This document shows, in pieces, positions 19,034-28,711 of a stretch of 64,000 nucleotides of DNA (within the stretch, counting starts at the first letter, position 1; each line of letters starts with the position of its first letter). The translations under genes were made by a program, and so were the position numbers. The notes below the pieces were generated by a model. That model made no database searches and was not told the origin of the DNA. It saw only the letters and a list, made by a program, of their open reading frames with translations. Source of the DNA: JANXAZ01 sp964504655. GTDB lineage: Bacteria; Pseudomonadota; Alphaproteobacteria; Geminicoccales; Geminicoccaceae. The DNA lies in assembly GCA_964504655.1 (NCBI GenBank), contig CAZDFD010000010.1, forward strand, positions 9,766 to 73,765, in the 5' to 3' direction.

Positions 19034-20236
19034 ATGAGGAGCCAGAGACGGACCCTGCTCGCGGCGCTGGTGTGGATGCCGCTGTCCAGAGCGTTCGCGG
19101 CGGAGGGCTTCGCAGCGATCCGCGAGCGGGCGCGCGGCCAGCGGGTCCACTTCAACCACTGGGGCGGCTCGCCGCAGATCAACGACTACATCGCCTGGGC
19201 CGGCTCGGAGCTCGCCCGGCGCTTCGGGGTCGAGCTGGTCTCCGTCAAGGTGACCGACATCGCCGAGACGGTCGGCCGGATCCTGGCCGAGCGGACCGCC
19301 GGGCGCAGCGACGGCGGCTCGGTCGATCTCGTCTGGATCAACGGCGAGAACTTCAAGGCGATGAAGGAGAACGGCCTGCTCCACGGTCCGTTCACCCAGC
19401 TCCTGCCGAACTTCGCCCTCATCGACACCGTGGGCAAGCCCACCACACTCCGGGACTTCACGGTGCCCACGGACGGGCTCGAGGCGCCCTGGGGCATGGC
19501 CCAGTTCGTCCTGATCCACGACGGCGCGCGGCTCGCGGCACCGCCGCGCTCGCTGGCGGCACTCCTGCGCTGGGCGGCTTCCGAGCCGGGTCGCTTCACC
19601 TACCCCGCACCGCCCGACTTCATCGGCTCGACCTTCCTCAAGCACGTGCTCTACGCCACCATCGACGACCCGCGCCGGCTCGAGCGGCCGGCCGATCCGG
19701 CGAGCTTCGAGGCGGCCACGGTCGGGGTGTGGACCTGGCTCGACGCGCTCCGCCCGCATCTCTGGCGCGAGGGCACGACCTACCCGGCCAACAAGGAGGC
19801 CCTGCACCAGCTCTTGGACGACGGCGAGGTGGCGCTCTCGATGGCCTTCAACCCGGCCGAGGCCTCGAGCCTGATCCGGGCCGGGCGGCTGCCCGCGACC
19901 GCCCGCACCTACCTCCTCGACAAGGGCACGATCGCCAACACCCACTTCCTCGCCATCCCCTTCAACGCCGCCGCCAAGGAGGGGGCGCTCGTGGCGATCG
20001 ACTTCCTCCTCTCGCCCGAGGCCCAGGCGCGCAAGGCCGACGAGGCCGTGTGGGGCGATCCGACGGTGCTCGACCTCGAGCGTCTGGAGCCGGCCGACCG
20101 CGCCCGCTTCGAGGCCCTCGAGCGGGGCCCGGCGACGCTGCCGCCCGAGGCGCTGCGCCCGGTCCTGCCCGAGCCGCACCCGTCCTGGATGGAGCTCCTC
20201 GAGGAGGGCTGGCTGCGGCGCTACGGCCGCGGATGA
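19034..20236 (+). CDS. ynjB: ABC transporter substrate-binding protein, YnjB family
   Basis: A 400-residue periplasmic binding protein. A twin-arginine-like/Sec signal peptide (MRSQRRTLLAAL, cleavage probably after AFA-A near 23) precedes the mature domain. The early mature segment HWGGSPQINDYIAWAG is a hallmark of the YnjB family, which belongs to the putrescine/iron/thiamine-type binding proteins; the ligand of YnjB is not established. Its stop overlaps the permease start (ATGA). It has its own candidate promoter and no upstream partner. Confidence 0.85.
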   Translation: MRSQRRTLLAALVWMPLSRAFAAEGFAAIRERARGQRVHFNHWGGSPQINDYIAWAGSELARRFGVELVSVKVTDIAETVGRILAERTAGRSDGGSVDLVWINGENFKAMKENGLLHGPFTQLLPNFALIDTVGKPTTLRDFTVPTDGLEAPWGMAQFVLIHDGARLAAPPRSLAALLRWAASEPGRFTYPAPPDFIGSTFLKHVLYATIDDPRRLERPADPASFEAATVGVWTWLDALRPHLWREGTTYPANKEALHQLLDDGEVALSMAFNPAEASSLIRAGRLPATARTYLLDKGTIANTHFLAIPFNAAAKEGALVAIDFLLSPEAQARKADEAVWGDPTVLDLERLEPADRARFEALERGPATLPPEALRPVLPEPHPSWMELLEEGWLRRYGRG

Positions 20237-21969
20237 GGCCGGCCGCGGCCCGGCTCGCCGCGGCGCCGGCGCTGCTCCTGGTGCTCGGCCCGGCCACGGC
20301 CGGGCTCCTCGGCACGCTCCTGCCGGCACTCGGCTTCCTGCCGGCGCTCGGCCACCACACGCCCTCGCTCGACCCCTGGCGGGCGCTCTTCGCCACGCCG
20401 GGGCTCGGCCGCGCCACGCTCCTCGCGGTCTCGAGCGGTGCCGGCTCGACGCTCCTGGCGCTCGGCCTCGCCGTGGCGATCGCCGCCGTGCTGCACGGCC
20501 GGCCGGCGGAAGCGCGGATGCGGGCGCTCCTGCCGCCGCTGCTCGCCACCCCGCACGCCGCGGCGGCCGTGGGCTTCGCTTTCCTCGTCGCGCCCTCGGG
20601 CCTGCTCGTGCGCCTCCTGGCCCCGGCGCTCGGGCTCGAGCGGCCGCCCGGGCTCGCCACCGTGCAGGATCCCTGGGCGCTCGCCCTGACGGTGGCCCTG
20701 GCGCTGCGCGAGGCGCCGTTCCTCCTGTTCGTGCTCCTGGCGGCTTCCGACCGGCCGGGCCTCGACCACCAGCTCGGCGCCGCCCGGGCGCTCGGCCGCG
20801 GCCCGGTGGCGGCCTGGCTCGAGGTCGCCCTGCCCCAGCTCTGGCCGTCGCTGCGGCTGCCGGTCCTGGCGGTGCTCGCCTACGGGCTCTCGGCGGTCGA
20901 CATGGCGCTCGTACTGGGCCCGACGGCACCGCCGCCGCTCGCGGTCCTGCTCCTGCGCTGGCTCGCCGACCCCGACCTCGACCGCCGGCTCGTGGCGAGC
21001 GCCGGGGCGCTGCTCGTGCTCGCCGTGACCCTGGGCCTCGCCCTCGCCGGCCGGCTCCTCGAGCTCCTCCTGGCCGGGGCACGGCGGGCGCCCCGACCGC
21101 TCGTCGTCGCCCTGACCGGCCTCGGCCGGGCGGCCGCGATCCTCGTGCCGGGCGCGGCGCTGGCCGGGCTCGCCGTGCTCGTGGCCTGGTCGCTGGCGGC
21201 GAGCTGGCGCTTCCCGGCGCTCCTGCCGTCCGGCCCGGACCTCGCCGCCTGGCGCGCCGCGCTGCCGCTCCTGGGCCCGGCGCTCGGCGCCACCGCCGCG
21301 ATCGCGGCTGCGAGCGCGCTCCTGGCGCTCGCGGCGACGATCGCCGCACTCGAGGCGCCCGATCGCGGCGGCCGGGCGATGGCGCTCCTCTGGCTGCCGC
21401 TCCTGGTCCCGCAGATCGCCCTCGTGTTCGGCCTGCAGGTCCTCGTGATCCTCCTGGGCCTCGCCGACAGCGCCGCCGGGGTGGTGCTGACCCACCTCGT
21501 GCTGGTCCTGCCCTACACCTGGCTCGTGCTGCGCGGGCCCTGGGCCGGGCTGGACCCGCGCCTCCTGGCCGCCGCCCGCTGCCTCGGGTGCAGCGGCCTC
21601 GGCGCGCTCCGCCGGGTGCGCCTGCCGCTCCTGCTGGCACCCGTCCTGGCGGCGGTCGCGGTCGGGTTCTCGGTGAGCGTCGCCCAGTACCTTCTGACGC
21701 TGGCCGCCGGCGGCGGCCGGGTCGCCACGCTCGCCACCGAGACCATGGCGCTCGCCGCCGGCGGCGACCGTCGGCGGATCGCCGTCGCGGCCCTCCTCCT
21801 GGCCCTCCTGCCGCTCGCCGCGACCGGGCTCGCGGTCGCCCTGCCGGTGCTGGTGGCGCGGCGCCGCCGCCGCCCGCCTCAGCTCCGGGGCAACGGCGCG
21901 AACAGGCTCTCGATGTCGTCCTCGGTGAAGGACAGGCCGGCGCCGCCGCCGCCGAGCACGCCCTCGTAG
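20233..21969 (+). CDS. ynjC: ABC transporter permease, YnjC family (two fused permease domains)
   Basis: A 578-residue inner-membrane protein with about twelve predicted helices. Two permease domains each contain an EAA-type loop (GAARALGRGPVAAWLEVALP and AARCLGCSGLGALRRVRLP), so one chain can form the whole channel as in YnjC. It overlaps ynjB by 4 bases. The expected ATPase, YnjD, is missing: the next gene is a helicase on the opposite strand. The last 91 bases overlap the 3' end of that helicase gene. The final 30 residues are polar and may be dispensable or result from loss of an earlier stop. Confidence 0.82.
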   Translation: MRPAAARLAAAPALLLVLGPATAGLLGTLLPALGFLPALGHHTPSLDPWRALFATPGLGRATLLAVSSGAGSTLLALGLAVAIAAVLHGRPAEARMRALLPPLLATPHAAAAVGFAFLVAPSGLLVRLLAPALGLERPPGLATVQDPWALALTVALALREAPFLLFVLLAASDRPGLDHQLGAARALGRGPVAAWLEVALPQLWPSLRLPVLAVLAYGLSAVDMALVLGPTAPPPLAVLLLRWLADPDLDRRLVASAGALLVLAVTLGLALAGRLLELLLAGARRAPRPLVVALTGLGRAAAILVPGAALAGLAVLVAWSLAASWRFPALLPSGPDLAAWRAALPLLGPALGATAAIAAASALLALAATIAALEAPDRGGRAMALLWLPLLVPQIALVFGLQVLVILLGLADSAAGVVLTHLVLVLPYTWLVLRGPWAGLDPRLLAAARCLGCSGLGALRRVRLPLLLAPVLAAVAVGFSVSVAQYLLTLAAGGGRVATLATETMALAAGGDRRRIAVAALLLALLPLAATGLAVALPVLVARRRRRPPQLRGNGANRLSMSSSVKDRPAPPPPSTPS

Positions 21970-24900
21970 AGCGCCTTCTTGCGGCCCTGCAGCTCGACCA
22001 TCTTCTCCTCGACCGTGCCCGCGGCGATCAGCCGGTAGACGAACACGGTCTTGTCCTGGCCGATCCGGTGGGCGCGGTCGGTCGCCTGCGCCTCGACCGC
22101 CGGGTTCCACCAGGGATCGTAGTGGATCACCGTGTCGGCCGCGGTCAGCGTCAGCCCGACGCCGCCCGCCTTGAGGCTGATCAGGAAGATCGGCACCTCG
22201 AGGGACTGGAAGCGCTGGACCGGGGTCTCCCGGTCGCGGGTCCGCCCGGTCAGCTTGACGAAGCTCAGCCCCTGCGCGGTCAGGCCCTCCTCGATCAGAT
22301 CGAGCATCTCGACGAACTGGCTGAAGACGATGATCCGCCGCCCGGTCTCGACCATGTTGGGCAGCATCTCCATCAACAGCTCGAACTTGGCCGAGCCGAC
22401 CGGCTCCTCGGGCCGCTGGCTCTTGAGGAGCCGCGGATCGCAGCACACCTGGCGCAGCTTCAACAGCGCCTCGAGGATGGCGATGTTCGACTGGGCGAGC
22501 CCGCGCGCCTGGATCTCGGCGCGGACCCGGTCGTGCATGGCGAGCCTGACGCTCTCGTAGAGGTCGCGCTGGCCGTCGCCGAGGTCGATCTCGCGCAGCA
22601 TCTCGGTCTTGGGCGGCAGCTCGGGCGCCACCTGCTCCTTGGTCCGCCGCAGCATGAACGGCTTGACGCGGGCCACGAGCAGGGACTGGCGGTCGTTGTC
22701 GCCCTCCTTCTCGATGCGGTTGCGGAACACCCGGCGGAACACCTCGCGGTCGCCCAGAAGGCCGGGGACGAGGAAGTTGAACACCGACCAGAGCTCGCCC
22801 AGGTGGTTCTCGATCGGCGTGCCGGTGAGCGCCAGGCGCTGCTCGGCCTGGAGCTGCACGGCGGTCCGCGCCAGCTTGGTGGTCGGGTTCTTGATCGCCT
22901 GCGCCTCGTCCAGGATCACGAGGCGGAAGCGGCGCTGCACGAGCTCGTCGCGGTCGCGGATCAACAGCGCGTAGCTCGTCAGCACGACGTCGTGGTCGTC
23001 GATCTCCTCGAACAGCTCCCGCCGGTCGTTGCCCTGCAGGACCAGGAGGTCGAGGTCGGGCGCGAACTTGCGGATCTCGCTCCGCCAGGTCGGGATCAGG
23101 CTCGTGGGCGCCACCACGAGGACCGGCTCCTCGAGCCGGCCGCACTGCTTCTCCATGAGGATGTGGGCGAGCGCCTGCAGCGTCTTGCCGAGGCCCATGT
23201 CGTCGGCGAGCACCCCCGAGAGACCGACGCTCGAGAGGAACTGCAGCCAGGACAGGCCCTGCTGCTGGTAGGGGCGGAGCTGGGCCTTGAGGGCCGCGGG
23301 CGGGGGCACGAGCGGCACCCCGCCGCTCTCGACCAGCCGGCGCGCCATGGCGCGGAGCTGCTCGCCGCCGGTCCAGCGGAGCTGGCCGCCGGGCAGGGCA
23401 CCCTCGAGCGTGACGAGCCGGGTCGCCTCGGCGCGCGCCAGCCGCAAGGGCTCGCCCTCCTTGACCCGACCGCCGGCGAACAGCTCGTGCAGGGCGTCGA
23501 GCACCGCCTTGAGCCGCGAGGCCGGGATCGGCACCAGCCGGCCGTCCGGCAGCGAGCCGTAGACCGGGTCGTCGCCGAAGCTCTCGAGCTGGGCGGTGCC
23601 GAGCTCCTCCGGGGCGCGCCGGAACAGGTCGAGCAGCACCGGCAGGAGCGAGATCCGCTCGCCGCCGACATTGATGCCGATGTCGAGGTCGAACCAGTCG
23701 ATGCCGGTGTCGGTGACGTCGACGCGCCAGTCCTCGTCCGCCTGCACGACGCGGTAGGGGTAGTTCTCCGAGAAGCTGACCTTCCAGCCTTCGGCCTGCA
23801 GGCGGGGGAGTTCCCGGTGGTTGAACTCGACCCAGCGCATCGAGATGTCGTCGTCCTCCTCGTCCTCCTCGAAGGTGAAGTCCTGACGCGCCGTCTCGGG
23901 GGCGAAGCGGCCGAGCCCGGTCGGCCCGAGCGGCTGCAGCCCGAGGCCGTTCAGCCGCTCGATCAGCTGGACCTCGCTGACCGCGTCGCGCGGCATGACG
24001 AGGAGCCGGTTGTCGACCACGTGGTTGAGCTCGGTGCGGCCGTCCTGCCAGCCGACCTCGCAGCCCTCGTAGTCGAAGGTGACCCGGGCGAGCGGCAGGT
24101 CGACCTCCTCCTCGCGGCGGTCCCAGCCGGTGCCGCGGCTCACGAGCACGCGCGGGCAGTGGAGGTGGATGCAGGGCCTGGGCTTGACCTCGAGCTGCTC
24201 GCGCTTCTTGAGCGGCTCGGGCAGCGGCAGGACCTCGGCCGAGGGCTGCAGCCGCTGCCGCACCAGGGTGGCGACGGTCGCGGGGATGGCCGGCGCGCGC
24301 AGCAGCAGCGTGGCGACCCGCTCCGGCACCACGGTCTCGACCGGGCCCACCTCGCGGGTCTTGACGTCGATGTACCAGGGCTGGCCCAGGGCCACGATCA
24401 CCGTGTCGTCGCCGCCGCGCTCGAGCTCGCACACGCAGCGCTGCTGACCCTCCGGGTCGAAGCGCCAGTAGAACCGGCCCCGGCGCGGCGCCGCGTAGGC
24501 GAGCGGCAGGCCCTGGCCGTTGCGCCAGTGGCAGCGGCCGGTCTCGAGGATCCGCCGCAGCGTCTCGCCGTCGGCGGCGGCGCCGAGCCGGCGGGTGTTG
24601 CTCGGCACGCCGCCCAGGAGCCGGCCGATGATCTGGTCCTCGAGCCCGACGAAGGAGGGCGCCTCGTCGCTCACCAGGTTGGTGATCGCGACCGGCTGCT
24701 CGCGGCCGTAGGCGCCGCCGGCGAGCTGGCGGGCGCGCACCGTGGCGACCATGATCGGCTGCGCCATGCCCTGATCGCGCCAGGCCCGCTGCGCCGGCTC
24801 GAGCAGATAGAGGATGCACTCGGCACCGTCGGCGTGGCCGTTGCTCGCGGGCTGGCGGGCGGCGCCGTTGACCGCGCCGATCCAGGCCTCGACCTCCTGG

Positions 24901-25226
24901 TCGATCGAGCCCACGACGTCGTCGGGCGAGGGTGTGGCGGTCTTGTCGAGCACGCCCAGGAGTGTGGCCGCGGCGTGCTCGCACTCGGAGTAGACGAGGC
25001 AGGTGCAGGTCGAGGTGATCTTGACCCGCCCGCCCCGGCCGTTGGCGATCTTGACGCGGGTCAGGAACGGCGCGCGTCGCTCGCCCTTGATCCGGCCCGT
25101 GACCGATCGTCCGTCGCGCTCGACCTCGACGTCGATGACGGCACCGTTGGCCACGAGGTCCTCGGCCTTCTTCCAGATCGTCGTCGGGAAGAGGCGTTCC
25201 AGGTCGGTTCGGTTGAATGGAAGCAT
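21879..25226 (-). CDS. SWIM zinc-finger SNF2-family helicase
   Basis: A 1115-residue DNA-dependent ATPase. The N-terminus has a SWIM zinc finger (CTC...CEH, near 67-80). A long linker domain follows, then a SNF2 helicase core of about 470 residues with motif I DDMGLGKT (near 673), motif II DEAQ (near 772), the motif III region LTGTP and motif VI QATDRAHRIGQ. Members of this family remodel protein-DNA complexes or act in repair; the bacterial role is not settled. The ATG at 25226 is supported by the LPFNRTDLERLFP start; an ATG about 27 codons upstream is possible. It is convergent with and overlaps ynjC. No DISARM, BREX or restriction partner is adjacent. Confidence 0.88.
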   Translation of the reverse strand: MLPFNRTDLERLFPTTIWKKAEDLVANGAVIDVEVERDGRSVTGRIKGERRAPFLTRVKIANGRGGRVKITSTCTCLVYSECEHAAATLLGVLDKTATPSPDDVVGSIDQEVEAWIGAVNGAARQPASNGHADGAECILYLLEPAQRAWRDQGMAQPIMVATVRARQLAGGAYGREQPVAITNLVSDEAPSFVGLEDQIIGRLLGGVPSNTRRLGAAADGETLRRILETGRCHWRNGQGLPLAYAAPRRGRFYWRFDPEGQQRCVCELERGGDDTVIVALGQPWYIDVKTREVGPVETVVPERVATLLLRAPAIPATVATLVRQRLQPSAEVLPLPEPLKKREQLEVKPRPCIHLHCPRVLVSRGTGWDRREEEVDLPLARVTFDYEGCEVGWQDGRTELNHVVDNRLLVMPRDAVSEVQLIERLNGLGLQPLGPTGLGRFAPETARQDFTFEEDEEDDDISMRWVEFNHRELPRLQAEGWKVSFSENYPYRVVQADEDWRVDVTDTGIDWFDLDIGINVGGERISLLPVLLDLFRRAPEELGTAQLESFGDDPVYGSLPDGRLVPIPASRLKAVLDALHELFAGGRVKEGEPLRLARAEATRLVTLEGALPGGQLRWTGGEQLRAMARRLVESGGVPLVPPPAALKAQLRPYQQQGLSWLQFLSSVGLSGVLADDMGLGKTLQALAHILMEKQCGRLEEPVLVVAPTSLIPTWRSEIRKFAPDLDLLVLQGNDRRELFEEIDDHDVVLTSYALLIRDRDELVQRRFRLVILDEAQAIKNPTTKLARTAVQLQAEQRLALTGTPIENHLGELWSVFNFLVPGLLGDREVFRRVFRNRIEKEGDNDRQSLLVARVKPFMLRRTKEQVAPELPPKTEMLREIDLGDGQRDLYESVRLAMHDRVRAEIQARGLAQSNIAILEALLKLRQVCCDPRLLKSQRPEEPVGSAKFELLMEMLPNMVETGRRIIVFSQFVEMLDLIEEGLTAQGLSFVKLTGRTRDRETPVQRFQSLEVPIFLISLKAGGVGLTLTAADTVIHYDPWWNPAVEAQATDRAHRIGQDKTVFVYRLIAAGTVEEKMVELQGRKKALYEGVLGGGGAGLSFTEDDIESLFAPLPRS

Positions 25227-25443
25227 CGGTTGGAAGGTCGCGCGCGTGCTGTTCTGGTTGTTCGGCGACAACGGGCGCCGATCCTGGTCTCTCGCATAAT
25301 CGCGCATACCCGCCAAGAGCCTTTGATCGACCGGCGACCGCCTCGGGTCGGCAGCGTGGCGGCCCGGTGACCGCGCTGCGGCCGGATGTGGCCTAGCGCG
25401 CGGCGCGAGCATCCCCCTCCTGCGGCAATCCGCCGCAGGGGGC

Positions 25444-26751
25444 TCAGCGCCCGCCGCCGCGCCGGCGCGCGGCCGGCGGGCGGCGCGGGTCGAGCTCGAC
25501 CGGCCGGCCGGGCAGCTCGAGCCGGGCCCGGCGCGAGGCACCGCGCGCCACCACGCGGCCGCCGCGCAGCACCAGGAGCCGGGCCGCCTGCAGGCGGATC
25601 GCCTCGATCGGGTCGGCCGCCTCGAGCAGCACGAGGTCGGCCCGGCAGCCGGGCGCGATCCCGTACCCCTCGAGCCCGAGGATCGAAGCCGGCACGCCGG
25701 TCACCGCCTCGAAGGCGGCGCGCATCGCCGCACGGCTCGTGAGCTGGCCCACATGGATCGCCATCTTGGCGACCTCGAGCATGTCGGCCGACCCCAGAGG
25801 GTACCAGGGGTCCATGACGCAGTCGTGGCCGAAGGCGACCGGGATGCCGAGCGCCCACATCTCGGCCACCCGGGTCAGCCCGCGGCGCCTCGGATAGGTG
25901 TCGTGGCGGCCCTGCAACCAGATGTTGATGAGCGGGTTGGGGATCGCGGCGACGCCGGCCTCGGCCATCAGGGCCAGGAGCTTGCTCGCATAATAGTTGT
26001 CGACGCTGTGCAGGGAGGTCAGATGCGAGCCGGCCGCCCGGCCGGCGAGGCCGAGCCTGAGGGCCTCGGCGACCAGCGTCTCGACGTGGCGGGAGAGCGG
26101 ATCGTCGGTCTCGTCGCAGTGCAGGTCGATCCTGAGCCCGCGCTCGGCGGCGATCGCGCACAGCTCCACCACCGAGCGGCGGCCCTCCTCCATGGTGCGC
26201 TCGTGGTGCGGGATGCCGCCCACCACCTCGACGCCGAGCTCGAGCGCGCGCAGGAGGTTGGGCAGGCCGCGCGGGTGGCGGAAGAGCCCGTCCTGCGGGA
26301 AGGCCACGAGCTGGACGGTCAGATGGGGCGCCACCCGGCGCCTCGCCTCGAGCAGCGCCCGCACGCCGACCAGCCGGTCGTCGGTCACATCCACATGGCT
26401 GCGGATGGCGCCGATCCCCTGCGCCACCGCCAGATCGCAGTAGGCGAGCACGCGCTCGAGCACCTCCTCCTCCTCGAGCGTCGCCCTGAGCTCGCCCCAG
26501 ATGCGGATGCCCTCGAGCAGCGTGCCGCTCTCGTTGAGCCGCGGCCGGCCGAGCGAGAGGACCGAATCGAGGTGGAAGTGCGCGTCGACGAAGGGCGGGC
26601 AGAGCAGGCAGCCGGCCGCGTCGATCTCCTCGCGGCCGCGCGCCTCGATCGCCGGCCGGACCTCCTGGATGCGGCCGTCCTGGACGAGGACGTCCTGGCC
26701 GGTGCGGCCGTCGGGCAGGCTGGCGTCGCGGATCACCAGATCGGGGGTCAC
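25444..26751 (-). CDS. codA: Cytosine deaminase / related amidohydrolase
   Basis: A 435-residue cytoplasmic metal-dependent deaminase. It follows E. coli CodA along most of its length: HFHLD metal pair, the HVDV strand, AFPQDG, IPHHERT, LHCDETDD (His ligand and catalytic Glu region), NPLINIWLQGR, YPRRRG and FGHDCVMDPWYPLG with the fifth-ligand Asp. Expected reactions are cytosine to uracil, or isocytosine/isoguanine deamination. The GTG overlaps the stop of the upstream transporter (GTGA). The two transporters in the same run may bring in the base. The C-terminus has a basic Arg/Pro-rich tail beyond the usual end. Confidence 0.85.
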   Translation of the reverse strand: MTPDLVIRDASLPDGRTGQDVLVQDGRIQEVRPAIEARGREEIDAAGCLLCPPFVDAHFHLDSVLSLGRPRLNESGTLLEGIRIWGELRATLEEEEVLERVLAYCDLAVAQGIGAIRSHVDVTDDRLVGVRALLEARRRVAPHLTVQLVAFPQDGLFRHPRGLPNLLRALELGVEVVGGIPHHERTMEEGRRSVVELCAIAAERGLRIDLHCDETDDPLSRHVETLVAEALRLGLAGRAAGSHLTSLHSVDNYYASKLLALMAEAGVAAIPNPLINIWLQGRHDTYPRRRGLTRVAEMWALGIPVAFGHDCVMDPWYPLGSADMLEVAKMAIHVGQLTSRAAMRAAFEAVTGVPASILGLEGYGIAPGCRADLVLLEAADPIEAIRLQAARLLVLRGGRVVARGASRRARLELPGRPVELDPRRPPAARRRGGGR

Positions 26752-27647
26752 GGGCGGGTCTCCCTGGCGGCCTCGGCGCGGGCGGCGGCGGCGAGCCGGT
26801 GCGCACGATAGAGGATGAACAGCCCCGAGCCGACGATCAGGAGCGCGCCCACGAGCATCCGCGCCTCCGGCAGGTGGCCCCAGAGGAGGAAGCTCGTGAG
26901 CATGGCGATCGGCACGGCGACGTAGCGGATCGGCGAGACGACCGAGAGCTCGGCGGTGCGCACCGCGTGGACGAAGCCCTGGTAGCCCAAGGCGAGGAGG
27001 CCGGCGCAGAGCACCAGGAGTGCGGCCTCGCCCGGGCTCGGCTGCGGCCAGCCCCAGGGCAGGCTCGCGAGGCCGCTCCCGGCGACCAGGGCGGCCGTGG
27101 CGATCGCGACCGCGGGCGTGGGCACGGTCGGCGGGATGCGGCGGGTCACGATGTCGCGCACGACGCTGGTCGCGGCGGCGGCGAGCGGCAACAGGACGGC
27201 CGCCGACCAGGCGCCGCTCGGGCCCGCGGCGACGGCCACACCGGCGAAGCCCACGAGCACCGCGCTCCAACGCCGCCAGCCGACGGGCTCGGCCAGGAAG
27301 AGTGCGGCCGCGACGGTGAGGAGGATCGGCGCGGCGAAGAACAGGACCATGGCGTCGGCCAGGGGCAGGGCCGCGATCGAGGCCAGGAACAGCCAGCTCG
27401 TGACCGTCTCCGCCGCGGCCCGGGCGAGCACCGCCGGCTCGAGGCAGGCGTGCAGCACCAGCCGTCCGGCCTGGGCCCGCAGCAGGACCAGCAGGAGCGG
27501 CAGCACCGCGAGGCCGCGCAGGGTCATGATCTGGCCGATCGGCAGTCGCTCGGCCAGGAGCTTCACGAAGGTGTCGTTGACGGTGAAGGCGGCCATGGCC
27601 CCGGCCATGACCAGCGCCCCCTCGAGGTTGCGCCCTGGGCCGCTCAC
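26748..27647 (-). CDS. EamA-family (DMT) transporter, second of tandem pair
   Basis: A 299-residue inner-membrane protein with ten hydrophobic helices in two EamA repeats. Hallmarks are VNDTFVKLL in helix 1, LPLADAMVLFFAAPILLT and LAEPVGWRRWSAV in the first repeat. It resembles the adjacent transporter closely in layout and motifs, so the pair probably arose by tandem duplication. GTG starts and stops overlap neighbours on both sides by 4 bases, making a coupled transporter-transporter-deaminase unit. The substrate is unknown; pyrimidine bases or a related heterocycle is an inference from codA. Confidence 0.82.
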   Translation of the reverse strand: MSGPGRNLEGALVMAGAMAAFTVNDTFVKLLAERLPIGQIMTLRGLAVLPLLLVLLRAQAGRLVLHACLEPAVLARAAAETVTSWLFLASIAALPLADAMVLFFAAPILLTVAAALFLAEPVGWRRWSAVLVGFAGVAVAAGPSGAWSAAVLLPLAAAATSVVRDIVTRRIPPTVPTPAVAIATAALVAGSGLASLPWGWPQPSPGEAALLVLCAGLLALGYQGFVHAVRTAELSVVSPIRYVAVPIAMLTSFLLWGHLPEARMLVGALLIVGSGLFILYRAHRLAAAARAEAARETRP

Positions 27648-28546
27648 GCGGCCGCCCCGCTCCCGCGCGCCAGCCCGGCCAGCCGCCGCTCGCGGTGGAA
27701 GATGAACAGGCCCGAGCCCACGATCATGGCGACGCCCAGCGCCGCCACGGCGTCGGGCCGGTCGCCGAAGGCGAGCCAGCCCCAGAGGTAGGAGAGCGGG
27801 ATGGCGCCGTACTTGAACGGCTGCAGGTAGGACACCTCGGCGGTGCGGGTGGCCTCGACATAGGCGAGGAAGGCGAGCGTCACGGTGACCGCGCCGGCGG
27901 CGGCGCCGAGCAGCAGCCAGGCGGTCACCGGCCGCCACGCGAAGGCCGAGGCGACGGCACCGTAGGCCAGGACCGCGAGCGTGGTGCCGAGCACCACGGC
28001 GCGGGTGTCGAGCCCGGCCGGCAGCCGGCGGACCAGGAGATCGCGGCCGGCGATGCAGGCGGCGGCGGCGAGCGGCAGGGCGGCGATCCAGCCATGGCCG
28101 GCGCCGCCCGGCCGCATCACCACGAGCACGCCCAGGAAGCCCACCAGCACCGCGCACCAGCGGCGCCAGCCGACGCGCTCGCCGAGCACCGGGGCGGCGA
28201 GCGCGGTCAGGAGGATCGGCGCGGTGAACATGATCGCCACGGCGTCGCCGAGCGGCATCAGCGCCAGCGCGCCGAAGAAGGCGGCGGTGACGCCGATCTC
28301 GAAGACCGAGCGGCCGACGAGGACCGGGTGGGCGAGGCCGGCCGGCCACCAGGGCTCGCCCGGGCGGCGCAGGAGGGCCAGCAGGACCAGGCAGGCGAGC
28401 GAGCGCAGGAGCACGATCTGCCCGACGGGCCAGGTCTGGGTGAGCGTCTTGACGATGGTGTCGCCCAGCGAAAACAGCAGCGAGGAGGCGAGGATCAGCG
28501 CCGTCGCGCGGAGATTGGCGGAACCGGCGGGAGCGGCGGACGGCAT
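27644..28546 (-). CDS. EamA-family (DMT) transporter, first of tandem pair
   Basis: A 300-residue inner-membrane protein with ten predicted helices in two EamA repeats; key segments are LGDTIVKTL, LMPLGDAVAIMFTAPILLT and LGERVGWRRWCAV. It is the first gene of the transporter-transporter-codA run, and its stop overlaps the GTG of the next gene. The ATG at 28546 gives a short, polar N-terminus. Two such proteins side by side could act as a heteromeric pair or carry different substrates. Confidence 0.82.
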   Translation of the reverse strand: MPSAAPAGSANLRATALILASSLLFSLGDTIVKTLTQTWPVGQIVLLRSLACLVLLALLRRPGEPWWPAGLAHPVLVGRSVFEIGVTAAFFGALALMPLGDAVAIMFTAPILLTALAAPVLGERVGWRRWCAVLVGFLGVLVVMRPGGAGHGWIAALPLAAAACIAGRDLLVRRLPAGLDTRAVVLGTTLAVLAYGAVASAFAWRPVTAWLLLGAAAGAVTVTLAFLAYVEATRTAEVSYLQPFKYGAIPLSYLWGWLAFGDRPDAVAALGVAMIVGSGLFIFHRERRLAGLARGSGAAA

Positions 28547-28711
28547 GGGGTGCTGGGCGATCCGAAGGCGCGGCGGCGAGTGCCAAGGTGCCGGTTCCGC
28601 CCGGTGCTGGGAAGCCACGGACGTGCCGTTGGCGTGATCGGGATGGACGTGGGCCGGCGATGCGGGCAGATGCTCGAGCCCACCGACACGGGCGTTCCGC
28701 GGGAGGCTTCG

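Noticed and set aside
20221..24984. A minus-strand open frame of more than 1500 codons across ynjC and the helicase
   Set aside because: It is out of frame with the SNF2 motifs and antisense to ynjC; composition is Arg/Pro/Gly shadow sequence.
21879..25226. SNF2 helicase as part of DISARM, BREX or another defence island
   Set aside because: No methylase, PLD-type, PglZ or BrxC-like gene is adjacent; neighbours are a transporter and a deaminase.
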